Shown here piece by piece: positions 26,786 to 35,631 of a stretch of 64,000 nt of DNA. Under the pieces are notes generated by a model. That model searched no databases and had not been told where the DNA came from. It saw only the letters and a list, made by a program, of their open reading frames with translations. Position 1 is the first letter of the stretch, and every line of letters begins with the position of its first letter. This stretch comes from Bhargavaea massiliensis (GTDB taxonomy: Bacteria > Bacillota > Bacilli > Bacillales_A > Planococcaceae). A program made the translations under genes and the position numbers. The stretch spans positions 1-64,000 of the forward strand of contig NZ_JAHBCJ010000011.1 of assembly GCF_018390575.1 (NCBI RefSeq). The letters are read 5' to 3'.

Positions 26786-28003
26786 TCAAAGAACGTCGAA
26801 TTTACCTTTCTTGATGACGAGTGATGGTCCGCCGATCAGATAGAGCGCACGGTTGTCGATCATCTTCTTAAGGAAGCTGGCTTTTTTGCCTGTTACCAGC
26901 TTGCCGTCGAATACGTTGCCGATTGCATCGTCTTCACCGAGCGAGCACACTGTACCTTTCAAGTCTGGAACGAATTTCTTCGTTTTGCCGCCCTTGGCAA
27001 GGCTGATTATATTTTCCGCAACCTGAACGCCCTGCTGCATGGCGATTTGAGCTGTCGGCGGGTAAGGACGTCCCGCTTCCTCATTCATGAGGAAAGCGCA
27101 GTCGCCTACGATGAAGACATCGTCATAACCCGGTGCCCGCATGTCCTCCCGTACGGCCACACGGGCACGTTTGCTATCGATCGATGTTTCCTCGATCAGG
27201 CGGTTGCCGCGGACTCCTGCAGCCCAGACAACCGTGCCGGCTTTAATGAATTCAAACTTGTCTTCGCCGGTCTTGATTTTGACGCCTTCAGGAGTCGCTT
27301 CCACGACTGGTGTGCCGATGGAGAATTCGATTCCTTTTGATTTCAGGTAAGAAGTTGCATAGTCCACGAGTTGCGGGTCAAAGCCCGGAAGGACCATTGG
27401 CGCGGCTTCCACGCAGATGACGCGGACTTTTTCCCGTGGCACGTCGAACTCTTCGCAAAGCTCGGGCACACGATTACCGAGTTCACCCAGGAACTCGATG
27501 CCTGTGAAACCTGCACCGCCAACGATGATCGTCAGGCGGGAATCGTCTTTTTCATCTTCCAGCGACCATGTCGCGAATTGATACTCGATATGCTCGCGGA
27601 TATGACGCGCGGCATTGACATCCGCGATGCTGAGCGCGTACTTGTCCAGGCCTTCGATTCCGAAGGTTTCGCCTTCAAAGCCGAGTGCGATGACAAGATA
27701 GTCATACTTGAGTTCGCCTGCATCGGTTCCGACTTTTTTATTGTCGACATCGATGGATTCGACCGTCGCCTTGATGAATTTCACCTTGTTTTCGTTGATG
27801 ACGCGCTTGATATCGTAGCGTACATCTTCCGGCTTAAGGGTTCCGGCAGCCGCTTCGTGAAGCCAGGTCGATTCGTAGTGGTAATCATTTTTGTTCACGA
27901 GGACGATGTCCATGTCATCTGTGCCGATCTTCTTTTGGAGGTTGACGACTGTTGACAGCCCGCCGTATCCGCCTCCGAGCACCAGAACTGTAGGTCTCTT
28001 CAC
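26786..28003 (-). CDS. Type II NADH dehydrogenase (NDH-2) family flavoprotein
   Basis: A 405-residue two-dinucleotide-binding flavoprotein. FAD binding at the N-terminus (VLVLGGGYGGLSTV), NAD binding near residue 160 (IIVGGAGFTGIEFLGEL), and the second FAD contact IVGDCAFLMN near 300, with the quinone-site-like PPTAQIAMQQGVQVAENI following. NDH-2 enzymes pass electrons from NADH to menaquinone at the inner face of the membrane without pumping protons. The start is set at GTG 28003 because AAGGTGG lies eleven bases upstream; the in-frame GTG at 28018 overlaps that site. YumB and Ndh of B. subtilis are the likely relatives. Confidence 0.88.
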   Translation of the reverse strand: MKRPTVLVLGGGYGGLSTVVNLQKKIGTDDMDIVLVNKNDYHYESTWLHEAAAGTLKPEDVRYDIKRVINENKVKFIKATVESIDVDNKKVGTDAGELKYDYLVIALGFEGETFGIEGLDKYALSIADVNAARHIREHIEYQFATWSLEDEKDDSRLTIIVGGAGFTGIEFLGELGNRVPELCEEFDVPREKVRVICVEAAPMVLPGFDPQLVDYATSYLKSKGIEFSIGTPVVEATPEGVKIKTGEDKFEFIKAGTVVWAAGVRGNRLIEETSIDSKRARVAVREDMRAPGYDDVFIVGDCAFLMNEEAGRPYPPTAQIAMQQGVQVAENIISLAKGGKTKKFVPDLKGTVCSLGEDDAIGNVFDGKLVTGKKASFLKKMIDNRALYLIGGPSLVIKKGKFDVL

Positions 28004-28057
28004 TTCAATTCCAACCACCTTTATGAAATATGTCTATACATGCAGGACGGCCACAAC

Positions 28058-28074
28058 GCCGTGATTGTCACGGC
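28058..28074. promoter_or_regulatory. Perfect inverted repeat upstream of the NADH dehydrogenase gene
   Basis: GCCGTGA-TTG-TCACGGC, seven-base arms with three-base centre, about 55 bases before the start codon. It could be an operator or a short RNA hairpin. It has the general form of a redox-repressor (Rex) site but does not match TTGTGAA-N4-TTCACAA. Confidence 0.35.
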
Positions 28075-28152
28075 ATTGCGCCGTAATCGACAAAATCCTT
28101 CAACTCTTAGTTTAGTCCTTTGTATAGGGTAATTCAAGAGCAGGTTGGCAAA

Positions 28153-28181
28153 TAAAAAAGACCGGAAATCCGGTCTCTTAA
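28153..28181 (-). terminator. Terminator after yutM
   Basis: AGAGACCGGA / TCCGGTCTTTTTT hairpin with T-run on the minus strand, directly after the stop codon. Confidence 0.85.
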
Positions 28182-28544
28182 TCAGCATTTATCTGGCGTG
28201 CCAACTGTCTTCGCCGTCCTGAACGATGTGCCGCAGCCGCAGGACGCGATGGCGTTCGGGTTGGTGATGGTGAAGCCGCCGCCCATGAGGGACTGCTTGT
28301 AATCAATTGTCGTGCCGTTCAGGATGCCCGCATCCTCTTTGGAGACGACAATCGGGATTCCGTGCAGCTCGAGGAATTCATCCTCCTCATTACGCTCTCT
28401 CGTGAAGTTGAGGCCGTAGGTCAGTCCGCTGCATCCGCCGCCGTTGACCCCGACACGAAGGTAAGAACCTTCCTCTTCATTGTTGACCATCATTTCCTTT
28501 ACCTGATAGGCCGCAGCTTCCGTCAGTTCCACCACTTGTGTCAT
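28182..28544 (-). CDS. yutM: HesB/IscA/ErpA-type iron-sulfur cluster assembly protein
   Basis: A 120-residue A-type carrier with the three conserved cysteines in the motifs GGCSGLTYG (around 37-45) and CGCGTSF near the C-terminus. It receives Fe-S clusters from the Suf scaffold and passes them to target enzymes such as lipoyl synthase. GGAGTGAGG precedes the ATG. It neighbours the NifU-domain gene yutI, and the suf operon lies 16 kb away in this window. Confidence 0.92.
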   Translation of the reverse strand: MTQVVELTEAAAYQVKEMMVNNEEEGSYLRVGVNGGGCSGLTYGLNFTRERNEEDEFLELHGIPIVVSKEDAGILNGTTIDYKQSLMGGGFTITNPNAIASCGCGTSFRTAKTVGTPDKC

Positions 28545-28611
28545 CTTTCCTCACTCCTTTTCTTCCATCTTACCGGTTATTGCCCGCCGGTTCAAATGCG
28601 GGCCTACTTAT

Positions 28612-28639
28612 TGAAAAGGATCCGCCATGGCGGATCCTT
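28612..28639 (-). terminator. Terminator-like palindrome after yutI
   Basis: AAGGATCCGCC / GGCGGATCCTT is a perfect palindrome of 24 bases followed by TTTTCAAT on the minus strand, right after the yutI stop codon. Confidence 0.7.
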
Positions 28640-28643
28640 GGGA

Positions 28644-28880
28644 TCAAAAGACCTGTTCGACTTCGACGACGCCCGGCACTTCTTCGACGAGCGCGCGCTC
28701 GATACCGGCTTTGAGCGTAATTGTCGAACTTGGGCAGGTTCCGCACGCACCAAGCAGGCGGAGTTTCACGATGCCGTCCTCGACGTCAACGAGTTCGCAG
28801 TCGCCTCCATCGCGGAGAAGGAACGGACGCAGTTTATCCAGGACTTCTTGTACACTATCCATCATCGCTGTTTCTGTCAC
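28644..28880 (-). CDS. yutI: NifU C-terminal domain protein (YutI, Fe-S carrier)
   Basis: A 78-residue Nfu-type domain. The cluster-binding motif [11 protein letters not shown] near residue 50 has the CxxC pair. Acts in Fe-S cluster transfer in the cytoplasm. The start is GTG 28880 with AAGGAG ten bases upstream. Confidence 0.92.
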   Translation of the reverse strand: MTETAMMDSVQEVLDKLRPFLLRDGGDCELVDVEDGIVKLRLLGACGTCPSSTITLKAGIERALVEEVPGVVEVEQVF

Positions 28881-28960
28881 TTCAATTCGACTCCTTTCAC
28901 TGATTTCATTATAATGTGTTCAAGACAGAAAATCCATAAAGGAAACCGGGGGGATATTAA

Positions 28961-29290
28961 TTGAACGAAAAAGGGATCAATATCGAAGTATACGGTGCCG
29001 ATGTCATCTGTGCAAGCTGCGTGAACGCACCTTCTTCAAAAGATACCTATGAATGGCTGGAAGCTGCCATTTCGAGGAAGTATCCGGGGCAGCCGTTCCG
29101 GATTGATTATATCGATATCGAACAGCCGATCGAGGATCCTGTACGTGCCGACATTGCTGCAAGGATCAAGGATGATGAGTTTTTCTATCCGCTTGTCATG
29201 ATTGGCGGAGAAGTGGTCGGCGAGGGCTATATCCAATTGAAGCCGGTGTTCAGAGAACTTGAAAAACATGGGTTTACGGTGGAAGCTTGA
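28961..29290 (+). CDS. yuzD: YuzD family protein (DUF1462)
   Basis: A 109-residue thioredoxin-fold-like protein with a CASC motif (VICASCVNAPSS, near residue 17) and the cis-proline-like VMIGGEVVGEG region near residue 80. YuzD proteins have been suggested to be redox or disulfide-related, but their function is not proven. The start is TTG 28961, five bases after GGGGGAT. It is divergent from yutI, as in related genomes. Confidence 0.88.
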   Translation: MNEKGINIEVYGADVICASCVNAPSSKDTYEWLEAAISRKYPGQPFRIDYIDIEQPIEDPVRADIAARIKDDEFFYPLVMIGGEVVGEGYIQLKPVFRELEKHGFTVEA

Positions 29291-29315
29291 GAGTCCCCGA
29301 GAATAATGATCAATA

Positions 29316-29361
29316 GACTGCAGACAAAGTGGGCGTGGTGCTCCTTTGTCTGCACTTTTTG
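29316..29361 (+). terminator. Terminator hairpin after yuzD (repeated family)
   Basis: TGCAGACAAAG (29319-29329) pairs with CTTTGTCTGCA (29344-29354), followed by TTTTT. Nearly the same arms recur after cycA at 43708-43745, so this is a repeated terminator sequence. Confidence 0.75.
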
Positions 29362-29404
29362 TCTCTATTAATGATTCTTTTGTGCGAGTTTTATAATCGG
29401 ATTG

Positions 29405-29518
29405 TAGCGGAGGGCCCAAGACTCCCGCGGGAAAAGAGTTAGCGGAAGACCCCGCAGAGCAATGCCGTTCAACGCTTGCGCTTCTGAGCACAGCAGCGGA
29501 AATCAGGAGGATTCAGAT
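29405..29518. repeat. Repeat element D (GACTCCxGCGGG core)
   Basis: This stretch has the core GACTCCCGCGGGAAA ... GACCCCGC that also occurs in element C (GACTCCTGCGGGAAA ... GACCCCGC, near 43866-43900), and ends in a purine-rich AGGAGGATT. It lacks the GGGGCTGTCC ends. Such cores are common in intergenic repeats of Bacillales. Together with the two hairpins it fills the 29291-29597 gap; no gene is seen. Confidence 0.5.
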
Positions 29519-29558
29519 AGAAGAGACTTCTCCTGCATAATCCTTCTTTTTTCAATTC

Positions 29559-29592
29559 AAAAATCGGAACCGCGATTCCGCGATTCCGATGA
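29559..29592 (-). terminator. Terminator after yutJ
   Basis: On the minus strand ATCGGAA-GCG / CGC-TTCCGAT forms a hairpin, followed by TTTTTG, just after the yutJ stop codon. Confidence 0.75.
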
Positions 29593-29597
29593 AACAA

Positions 29598-30665
29598 TCA
29601 ACCATTATGCCACTTGTACATCCAGAGAATACCGGATTTGAGAAGCCGGGCGATGCGGCCGGTGACGGTGCGGTCAGCGAGGAAGGCGAAGCCTTTTTTC
29701 TTGCCGAGGGAACCGACGATACCCTGAAGCTTGATTTCCGGCATGTTCTCCGGCAGGGTTTCACCGTTCCATCGCATTTTCAGCACTTTGACGATCTGCT
29801 CGCCTTGCTCTTCGGCCAAATAGGCGCTCGGCGCGTGAGGGAGTGCCGCACAGTCGCCGACGACATAGACGTTTTCATAATCGGGGATGTTATGGTGCGG
29901 TGTGAGGACGACACGGCCACCTCCTGCTTTCTCGACATCCAGATTACGTACGATTTCGACCGGACGGATACCTGCAGTCCAGACGACTGCATCTGCCGGA
30001 ATTGAATTTTCGTGGTTATAAAGCAGATGGGGCTCTACCTTTGTAATGTTGGAATTGCTGATGACTTCAACGTTGTTGTCATCAAACCAGCGCTGTACGT
30101 AATTGCTGAGTCGTTCCGGGAAGTCGCGGAGAATCCGGGGGCTGCGGTCGAACAGCTTGATATTCAGGTCCGGTCTGCTTTCCCGGAGTTCACTTGCGAT
30201 CTCGATGCCGCTCAGGCCGGCGCCGACAATGGCTACTGTCGCCCCGCCGGGCAACCCGAGGACTTCACGGTATGTATCACGGGACTTGCCGATTGTCTGG
30301 ATACTGTGTGTATTTTCTGCGGCCCCCGGCACATCATGATAGTTATCGTCGCATCCTAGCCCGATGACGAGGTCGTCATACTGGATGCTGTCGCCGTTGT
30401 CGAGATAGACACACTTTTCATCCATGTTGATGTCCACGACTTCTGCCGTGACCGTGCGCAGGCGTTGGTGTTCAGGGAAGTCGACACGGACTTCCGCGTC
30501 CGGCACCGTCCCTGCCGCCAGCGCGTAAAATTCGGTCTTCAAACTGTGAAACGGCGTCCGGTCGATCAGGATGATTTCCCGGTCCTCGGGAAGTTGATTG
30601 GGCAGGAAGCGGAGCAGAATTCTCATGTTTCCATAGCCGCCGCCTAACAGGACTAGTTTCTTCAT
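29598..30665 (-). CDS. yutJ: NAD(P)/FAD-dependent oxidoreductase YutJ
   Basis: A 355-residue NDH-2-like flavoprotein close to YutJ. FAD-binding GGGYGNMRILL at the N-terminus, NAD-binding VAIVGAGLSGIEIASEL near residue 150, and VYVVGDCAALPHAPSAYLAEEQGEQI near residue 275 (split motif, FAD/quinone side). It ends in the amphipathic LLKSGILWMYKWHNG typical of NDH-2 membrane anchoring. Function probably NADH:quinone or related oxidoreduction; not proven for YutJ. It is divergent from yuzB. Confidence 0.9.
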   Translation of the reverse strand: MKKLVLLGGGYGNMRILLRFLPNQLPEDREIILIDRTPFHSLKTEFYALAAGTVPDAEVRVDFPEHQRLRTVTAEVVDINMDEKCVYLDNGDSIQYDDLVIGLGCDDNYHDVPGAAENTHSIQTIGKSRDTYREVLGLPGGATVAIVGAGLSGIEIASELRESRPDLNIKLFDRSPRILRDFPERLSNYVQRWFDDNNVEVISNSNITKVEPHLLYNHENSIPADAVVWTAGIRPVEIVRNLDVEKAGGGRVVLTPHHNIPDYENVYVVGDCAALPHAPSAYLAEEQGEQIVKVLKMRWNGETLPENMPEIKLQGIVGSLGKKKGFAFLADRTVTGRIARLLKSGILWMYKWHNG

Positions 30666-30810
30666 GGTAATCTCCTTTATGAAAGTTACGTATTCATTCT
30701 CAGTTCTTGCTTTCCATCGTCATTATATCTGAATGTGAGAGGTTTCACAATAAGCCGTTTAATTGACGGGCCCGTGAAAAAGGAGTACGATTTCCCGGTA
30801 GGAGAGGTGA

Positions 30811-31053
30811 ATGTCAGTGAATCCGATTGTAGAATTCTGCATGAGCAACATGGCCTGCGGTTCACAGAAAACATTCGAGGAACTCGAACAGGATCCGAAT
30901 CTCGATGTCCTCGAATACGGCTGCCTCAGCTTCTGCTCGCAATGTGCCGAATCGCTTTATGCGGTCGTCAACGGCGAGATCGTCGAAGGCGAGACACCGG
31001 ATGAACTCAAGGAAAACATCTACCGTTTTATAGAAGAGAACCCGCTGTTTTAA
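30811..31053 (+). CDS. yuzB: YuzB family protein (DUF1450)
   Basis: An 80-residue protein with conserved cysteines ([11 protein letters not shown] and [10 protein letters not shown]), suggesting a small Fe-S or thioredoxin-like protein; function unknown. Either ATG 30811 or GTG 30817 could start it: GGAGAGGTGA lies just upstream, and GTG 30817 would give the N-terminus MNPIVEFC found in B. subtilis YuzB. A terminator follows. Confidence 0.9.
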   Translation: MSVNPIVEFCMSNMACGSQKTFEELEQDPNLDVLEYGCLSFCSQCAESLYAVVNGEIVEGETPDELKENIYRFIEENPLF

Positions 31054-31070
31054 TGCAGTCCCACATAGAT

Positions 31071-31103
31071 AAAAGCGCCATGCCTGACGGCATGGCGCTT
31101 TTT
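31071..31103. terminator. Bidirectional terminator between yuzB and yutF
   Basis: AAAAGCGCCATGCC / GGCATGGCGCTTTTT hairpin with a TGAC loop, between convergent genes. Confidence 0.9.
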
Positions 31104-31869
31104 AGTTATCCTCCCAGTCGTCCAGCGTGCTCAGGCTATAGGTCGGCTGCTCCCCGTAATTCACGAGATCCGCCACCCTTGTGACGCCTGTATCCACATG
31201 AACGGTATCAATGCCGAAGCGGATACCCGCCATGATGTCGGTTTCATAGTTGTCCCCGACTATGACCATCTCTTCCTTTGAAAGCCCGTGCCTTTCGGCA
31301 AGTGTCACCAGCATCGGTACAGCCGGCTTGCCGATATAAAACGGACTGACTCCGGTCGCAAGCTCGATAAGACCGGCAAAAGCGCCGTTTCCGGGTACCA
31401 GGCCCCGTTCGGTCGGATAGGCCTTATCGCTATTTGTGGCCACAAAAGTTGCTCCTCCGGAAACTGCGAGCGATGCATCGGCAAGCTTCCTGTAGTTGAT
31501 TTCACGGTCGATGCCGACCACAACGGCATCGGGAGCTTCCCGAACAATCTGATGGCCTGCCGATTCCAATGCCGTCCGGAGACCTTCTTCCCCGATCATG
31601 CAGACCGAAAGCGTGCCGTGATTTTTCAGCAGATGGTCAGCTGTTGCAACCGATGAGGTCATGACTTCCTCAGGCGCGGCAGTGATGCCCATCCGCGCCA
31701 GTTTCTCGGACTGCCGTTCGGGCGTAAGTGCGGAGTTGTTGGTCACAAAAAATATGCCGCACCCTTTCTCCCTAAGCTTCCGGATAAAGCGGACCGTTTC
31801 CGGGATCGGTTCTTCTCCTCGGTAAACCGTACCATCCAAATCAAAGCACCAGGCACGGTACTCCCTCAT
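31102..31869 (-). CDS. yutF: HAD-superfamily phosphatase, NagD/YutF type
   Basis: A 255-residue class IIA HAD hydrolase. Motif I DLDGTVYRG (near residue 10), motif II FFVTNNSA (near 39) and motif III/IV VGDNYETDIMAG (near 205) are all intact. Such enzymes dephosphorylate nucleotides or sugar phosphates. Its ATG overlaps the yutE stop as ATGA, so the two are translationally coupled. Confidence 0.92.
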   Translation of the reverse strand: MREYRAWCFDLDGTVYRGEEPIPETVRFIRKLREKGCGIFFVTNNSALTPERQSEKLARMGITAAPEEVMTSSVATADHLLKNHGTLSVCMIGEEGLRTALESAGHQIVREAPDAVVVGIDREINYRKLADASLAVSGGATFVATNSDKAYPTERGLVPGNGAFAGLIELATGVSPFYIGKPAVPMLVTLAERHGLSKEEMVIVGDNYETDIMAGIRFGIDTVHVDTGVTRVADLVNYGEQPTYSLSTLDDWEDN

Positions 31870-32318
31870 TTATTGTCCTCCGGAAGAAACGCGGAAACCG
31901 GGCCAAGTTCCTCAGCCAGGTAGCGGCGCGTGCTGTCCGGGAAGCGCCGGAGAGCTGGCATTGTTACGTTGAGGACACGCTCTGTCTCAGCTGCGTCGAC
32001 ATTCATAAATTCACGGACAACCATTTTCCTCAGGCCGATCAGCTCTTTTATGGGTGCCTCCATATCTGCTTCAATCACTTTTTCATCAAGCAGAATATCG
32101 ATGATGTCTTCATAGCTTCCGGGATCCCGCATGATGAACCCGTCAATGAGCGTGTTGCCGATATCGATCACTGATTCGATGAGATTATGCGCGATGCGTT
32201 CCAACGCAAGCTTTCCCGCATGGCTTCCAGACCAATCGGAGCGGCTGTCGTATACTTCAAAAAGATGCTCCATATGTGATGCGGTCTTCTCCACTTTATT
32301 TCGGTCGATGAAATACAT
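31866..32318 (-). CDS. yutE: DUF86 (HepT-like) protein YutE
   Basis: A 150-residue helical protein of the DUF86/HepT fold. In toxins of this family an R-x4-6-H ribonuclease/AMPylation-target motif is present; here the corresponding segment is RKMVVREFMNVDAA, without the histidine, and no MNT partner lies nearby, so a toxin role is unlikely. ATG 32318 follows AGGAGG; the ORF opens at a TTG that overlaps that site. It is coupled to yutF, as in B. subtilis. Confidence 0.82.
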   Translation of the reverse strand: MYFIDRNKVEKTASHMEHLFEVYDSRSDWSGSHAGKLALERIAHNLIESVIDIGNTLIDGFIMRDPGSYEDIIDILLDEKVIEADMEAPIKELIGLRKMVVREFMNVDAAETERVLNVTMPALRRFPDSTRRYLAEELGPVSAFLPEDNK

Positions 32319-32345
32319 GCTGATTCCTCCTGTCAATTCAAGACG

Positions 32346-32383
32346 ACGAAAACCCGCAACGGCTTATTCTCCGTTTTGCGGGT
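32346..32383 (-). terminator. Terminator overlapping the end of yutD
   Basis: CCCGCAA-ACGG / CCGT-TTGCGGG hairpin on the minus strand followed by TTTTCG; its 5' arm lies within the last codons of yutD. Confidence 0.6.
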
Positions 32384-32708
32384 CTTCCTGTTCAATCTCT
32401 GGACGGCCATCCTGTTTTTTCGGGTTGCCTTTTGCCTTCGGAGCTTTCTTAAGGACAAAGTAGGCACAGCCGAAGTTGCAGTGCTCGTACAGATAGTCCT
32501 CAAGCGTGCTGATTTTTGTAGCGATAGTCGCTTTCGGATTGCGATCATCGAAGAATCCGCGAAGACGGAGCTGGCCATAGCCCCAGTCACCGACAATGTA
32601 GTCGTACTTAGTAAGGATTTCACTATAGCGTGACTCCAGCGCTTCTTCCTGCAGAGCGTTCCGATAGTCCTCGACCACTTCGTACTCCGTATTTTCAATC
32701 TTGATCAT
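32364..32708 (-). CDS. yutD: YutD family protein (DUF1027)
   Basis: A 114-residue protein. Residues 1-88 hold the conserved domain, with YDYIVGDWGYGQLRLRGFF and the EHCNFGCAYFVLK segment bearing two cysteines; the tail is charged and disordered. Function unknown. GAAGGAACG precedes the ATG. It lies 14 bases after the lipA stop codon, so it is probably co-transcribed with lipA. Confidence 0.9.
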   Translation of the reverse strand: MIKIENTEYEVVEDYRNALQEEALESRYSEILTKYDYIVGDWGYGQLRLRGFFDDRNPKATIATKISTLEDYLYEHCNFGCAYFVLKKAPKAKGNPKKQDGRPEIEQEDPQNGE

Positions 32709-32722
32709 GTTCGTTCCTTCTT

Positions 32723-33652
32723 TCAGGATTGGACGGCAAGTTCACTTTCGCCGCGGCGTTGCCGTTCGCGGGCGGCCGCATTGACCTGCTCATCCGCGTG
32801 GTAGCTGCTGCGTACAAGAGGACCGGCTTCACAGTGGGAGAAGCCTTTGGACATCGCAATTTCCCTAAGCTCACCGAACTCCTGCGGGGTGTAGTATTTC
32901 TGCACGGCGATATGCTTTTTCGTAGGCTGCAGATACTGGCCGATCGTCATGATGTCCACATTGTTCGCACGGAGGTCGTCCATCGTCTCGATAATTTCTT
33001 CCCAAGTCTCGCCCAAGCCGACCATCAGGGAGGATTTCGTCGGAATCTCCGGCTGCATCTCCTTGGCCCTGCGCAGGAACTCAAGGGAACGGTCGTACGT
33101 CGCCCGTGCTCGGACGCGCTTCGTCATGCGGCGGACCGTCTCGATGTTATGGTTGAGGATATCCGGCTTGGCGTCCATCAGTGTCTTCAGGCTGTCATAG
33201 TCACCTGCAAGGTCGGAAGGCAGCACTTCAACTGTCGTAAACGGGTTTTTGCGGCGGATCGCGCGAATGGTTTCGGCCATGACGCCTGCTCCCCCGTCAC
33301 GCTGATCATCGCGTGCCACCATCGTGATCACGGCGTGCTTGAGGTTCATCAGCGCGACGGAATCTGCAACGCGTTCCGGCTCGGCCAGGTCAAGTTCATT
33401 CGGCAAGCCGGTCTTGACTGCACAAAAGCGGCAGGCCCTCGTGCAAACGGCACCAAGAATCATGAAGGTGGCTGTCCTGCGCTCACCCCAGCACTCATGA
33501 ATGTTCGGACAGCGCGCCTCTTCACAGACGGTATGCAGCCCTTTTTCGCGCATCATCTTTTTAAGGTCGACATAGTTCTCATTGGTATTCAGCTTGATTT
33601 TCAGCCAATCCGGCTTTCGGATGTGCTCGTTTCCCGGCTTGCATGATGTCAT
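32723..33652 (-). CDS. lipA: Lipoyl synthase LipA
   Basis: A 309-residue radical SAM enzyme that inserts two sulfurs into octanoyl groups bound to carrier proteins. The auxiliary cluster motif [12 protein letters not shown] (near residue 44) and the radical SAM motif CTRACRFC (near residue 70) are complete. Its lipoylated target GcvH is encoded at 55 kb. Three close in-frame ATGs (33667, 33658, 33652) exist; 33652 is nine bases after a GGAG and gives the expected length, while 33667 has AGAGAGA. Confidence 0.93.
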   Translation of the reverse strand: MTSCKPGNEHIRKPDWLKIKLNTNENYVDLKKMMREKGLHTVCEEARCPNIHECWGERRTATFMILGAVCTRACRFCAVKTGLPNELDLAEPERVADSVALMNLKHAVITMVARDDQRDGGAGVMAETIRAIRRKNPFTTVEVLPSDLAGDYDSLKTLMDAKPDILNHNIETVRRMTKRVRARATYDRSLEFLRRAKEMQPEIPTKSSLMVGLGETWEEIIETMDDLRANNVDIMTIGQYLQPTKKHIAVQKYYTPQEFGELREIAMSKGFSHCEAGPLVRSSYHADEQVNAAARERQRRGESELAVQS

Positions 33653-33760
33653 CGCCATCGGCTCCATTCTCTCTGTATTGAAAATGCTCACTGTTTTCAA
33701 TGTAACACAATGGACAAGCCGGGACAACAGCCATTGCAAGTTGACGGCGGCGGAGGCACG

Positions 33761-33788
33761 AAAAAAGCGCCCCGTGCAGGGACGCTTC
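33761..33788 (-). terminator. Terminator after metS-like gene
   Basis: AAGCGTCCC / GGGGCGCTT hairpin followed by TTTTTT on the minus strand, a few bases after the small gene's stop codon. Confidence 0.85.
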
Positions 33789-33792
33789 CATT

Positions 33793-33897
33793 TTATCGTT
33801 TTTTGGCTTTGGAGACTGCGTTCGCAATACTTGCCGCGAGGCCGCCCCAGATGATCAGAATGCCAAGTATCATCATGAAGATCGCCGATCCGCTCAT
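33793..33897 (-). CDS. metS: MetS-like small subunit of an NSS amino acid importer (34 residues)
   Basis: A 34-residue, single-helix membrane protein: [20 protein letters not shown] followed by a short [14 protein letters not shown] tail. This WGGLxxSI pattern is that of the MetS subunit which, in Corynebacterium, is required with the NSS protein MetP for methionine/alanine uptake. AAGGGGGAAG lies six bases before the ATG, and a terminator follows. It begins 18 bases after the end of the NSS gene, so it is the second gene of that operon. Confidence 0.88.
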   Translation of the reverse strand: MSGSAIFMMILGILIIWGGLAASIANAVSKAKKR

Positions 33898-33915
33898 GGA
33901 ACTTCCCCCTTATGA

Positions 33916-35439
33916 TTAGTCTCTGTCATATGGCTCAAGTGCATGTCTGTTCCACTTGATCAGGGTGAACAGGACGCCGAGTACAAGTGCTGCGATGGCC
34001 ACCGACCATCCCGCTCCCATGATGAAGGCATCCGAATACCCCTCGTAGTTGCCGGTTTCCGTTTCGAAGCGCTTGCCGAGGTTCGTCCGGAACAGATCGA
34101 ACATCATGTAGCCGAGCACGAGCGGTGTGATGACTTTCAGAGAAAACTTCCACCAGCCTCCAATCTGGATGTCGGACATCGGGTTGGCGTGTTCCTTGAA
34201 TGTATCGAGCTTCCGGAAGATCCATGCGACCGCAATGACTTCGACCAGTCCGATGAAGGCAACGCCGAATTGGTTGATGAAGTAGTCGGCAGCATCAAGG
34301 AAGTAAAGTCCTCCTCGGGTCGAGAACAGCAGGGAGATCAGCGAGGCAAGGCCTGCTCCGAAGAGGACTGCTTTATTCCGCGAAATCCCCAGTTTCTCGG
34401 AAAGACCCGCTACATACGTCTCACAAATTGAGATGAGTGATGTGAGCCCTGCCAGGACAAGCGACAGGAAGAACAGGACACCGAACAGGGCATTCATGCC
34501 TGGGAACTCGTTGATGATCTGCGGGAACACCGCAAAGGCAAGCCCAACTCCTGCCGTGGCCACTTCGTCGACGGCCACGTTGTTTTGCACAGCCATAAAA
34601 CCGAGTGCGGCAAAGACGCCGATCCCGGCAAGCAGCTCAAAGCCGGAGTTTGCAAAGCCGGTAATGAAGGCGTTGTTCGTAATATCCGATTTCTTCGGGA
34701 GGTAGCTTGAATACGTGATCATGATCGCGAATGCGATGGATAAACTGAAGAAGATATGGCCGTAGGCCGCCACCCAGACAGTGCCATTTGCCAGCTGGCT
34801 GAGATCCGGCTTAAAGAATGCCTCCAGCCCGGTCAATGCGCCAGGAAGTGTGACCGCCCGGATGACGATCAACAGGAACACGATGACAAGTGCCGGGATG
34901 AAGATCCGGTTCGCCAGTTCGATCCCCTTTTTGACGCCTGCAAACAGGATGCCGAATACAATGATCCACACAAGGATGTGCGGAATGAGGACACCCGGCA
35001 CAAACCCGCCGACCTGTCCCGGTGTGTCCGCCAGGTTCAGAACGTCTCCGAACAGGAAGCCGGTGGTATCATCTCCCCACTGAAGGTTAAATGAATAGAC
35101 CGTGTACTTCATCGCCCATGCGATGATGACCGAATAATAGGTGGAGATGACAAAGGCGACAAATACTCCCCACCATCCGAGCCATTCGGCTTTTTTCCCT
35201 TCCATCCGGAAGAATGAGAGTGGTGCTGAACCGCGATACTTCTGCCCGATTGTAAACTCCATGATCAGTATCGGGATTCCGGCCGTCAGAAGCGCAAATA
35301 AGTAAGGAATGAAAAATGCCCCGCCGCCATTTTCATAGGCGACGTAAGGAAAACGCCAGATGTTCCCCAGGCCTACCGCGGACCCCACCGCGGCCAGAAT
35401 AAAGCCGGCCCTCGTCCCCCATTGTGAACGCTGTCCCAT
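33916..35439 (-). CDS. Sodium-dependent NSS transporter, large subunit (MetP-like, methionine/alanine type)
   Basis: A 507-residue NSS symporter with about twelve helices. The helix 1 signature [20 protein letters not shown] begins near residue 11. Compared with the 442-residue NSS protein at 13 kb it has an additional C-terminal helix, as the MetP class does, and it is paired with a MetS-like subunit downstream. Probable role: Na+-driven uptake of methionine, alanine or related amino acids. ATG 35439 is chosen because AAGGGGG lies just upstream. Confidence 0.9.
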   Translation of the reverse strand: MGQRSQWGTRAGFILAAVGSAVGLGNIWRFPYVAYENGGGAFFIPYLFALLTAGIPILIMEFTIGQKYRGSAPLSFFRMEGKKAEWLGWWGVFVAFVISTYYSVIIAWAMKYTVYSFNLQWGDDTTGFLFGDVLNLADTPGQVGGFVPGVLIPHILVWIIVFGILFAGVKKGIELANRIFIPALVIVFLLIVIRAVTLPGALTGLEAFFKPDLSQLANGTVWVAAYGHIFFSLSIAFAIMITYSSYLPKKSDITNNAFITGFANSGFELLAGIGVFAALGFMAVQNNVAVDEVATAGVGLAFAVFPQIINEFPGMNALFGVLFFLSLVLAGLTSLISICETYVAGLSEKLGISRNKAVLFGAGLASLISLLFSTRGGLYFLDAADYFINQFGVAFIGLVEVIAVAWIFRKLDTFKEHANPMSDIQIGGWWKFSLKVITPLVLGYMMFDLFRTNLGKRFETETGNYEGYSDAFIMGAGWSVAIAALVLGVLFTLIKWNRHALEPYDRD

Positions 35440-35597
35440 ATTGATCCCCCTTGATGTTTCTTCCCGTCCATCCCCCTGCATTTTAAACAAACGGAAAGAT
35501 TTATTGTTTTCAGAATTCTTTAATTCTATTGTAAGTATAACGACCCTGAAATATGAAGTCAAAGTCTTTTTTCTTTTTCGACAAGTTTCATTGACAT

Positions 35598-35630
35598 AAC
35601 AAAAGACAGGGGGGAACCCCTGTCTTTTGT
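35598..35630 (-). terminator. Terminator after the NhaC-family gene
   Basis: AAAAGACAGGGG / CCCCTGTCTTTT hairpin with TTTTGTT on the minus strand, two bases after the stop codon. Confidence 0.85.
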
Positions 35631-35631
35631 C

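Noticed and set aside
31866-32318. YutE as a HepT-type toxin with partner
   Set aside because: The R-x4-6-H motif lacks its histidine and no MNT antitoxin gene is adjacent; the order yutE-yutF is the ordinary Bacillus arrangement.
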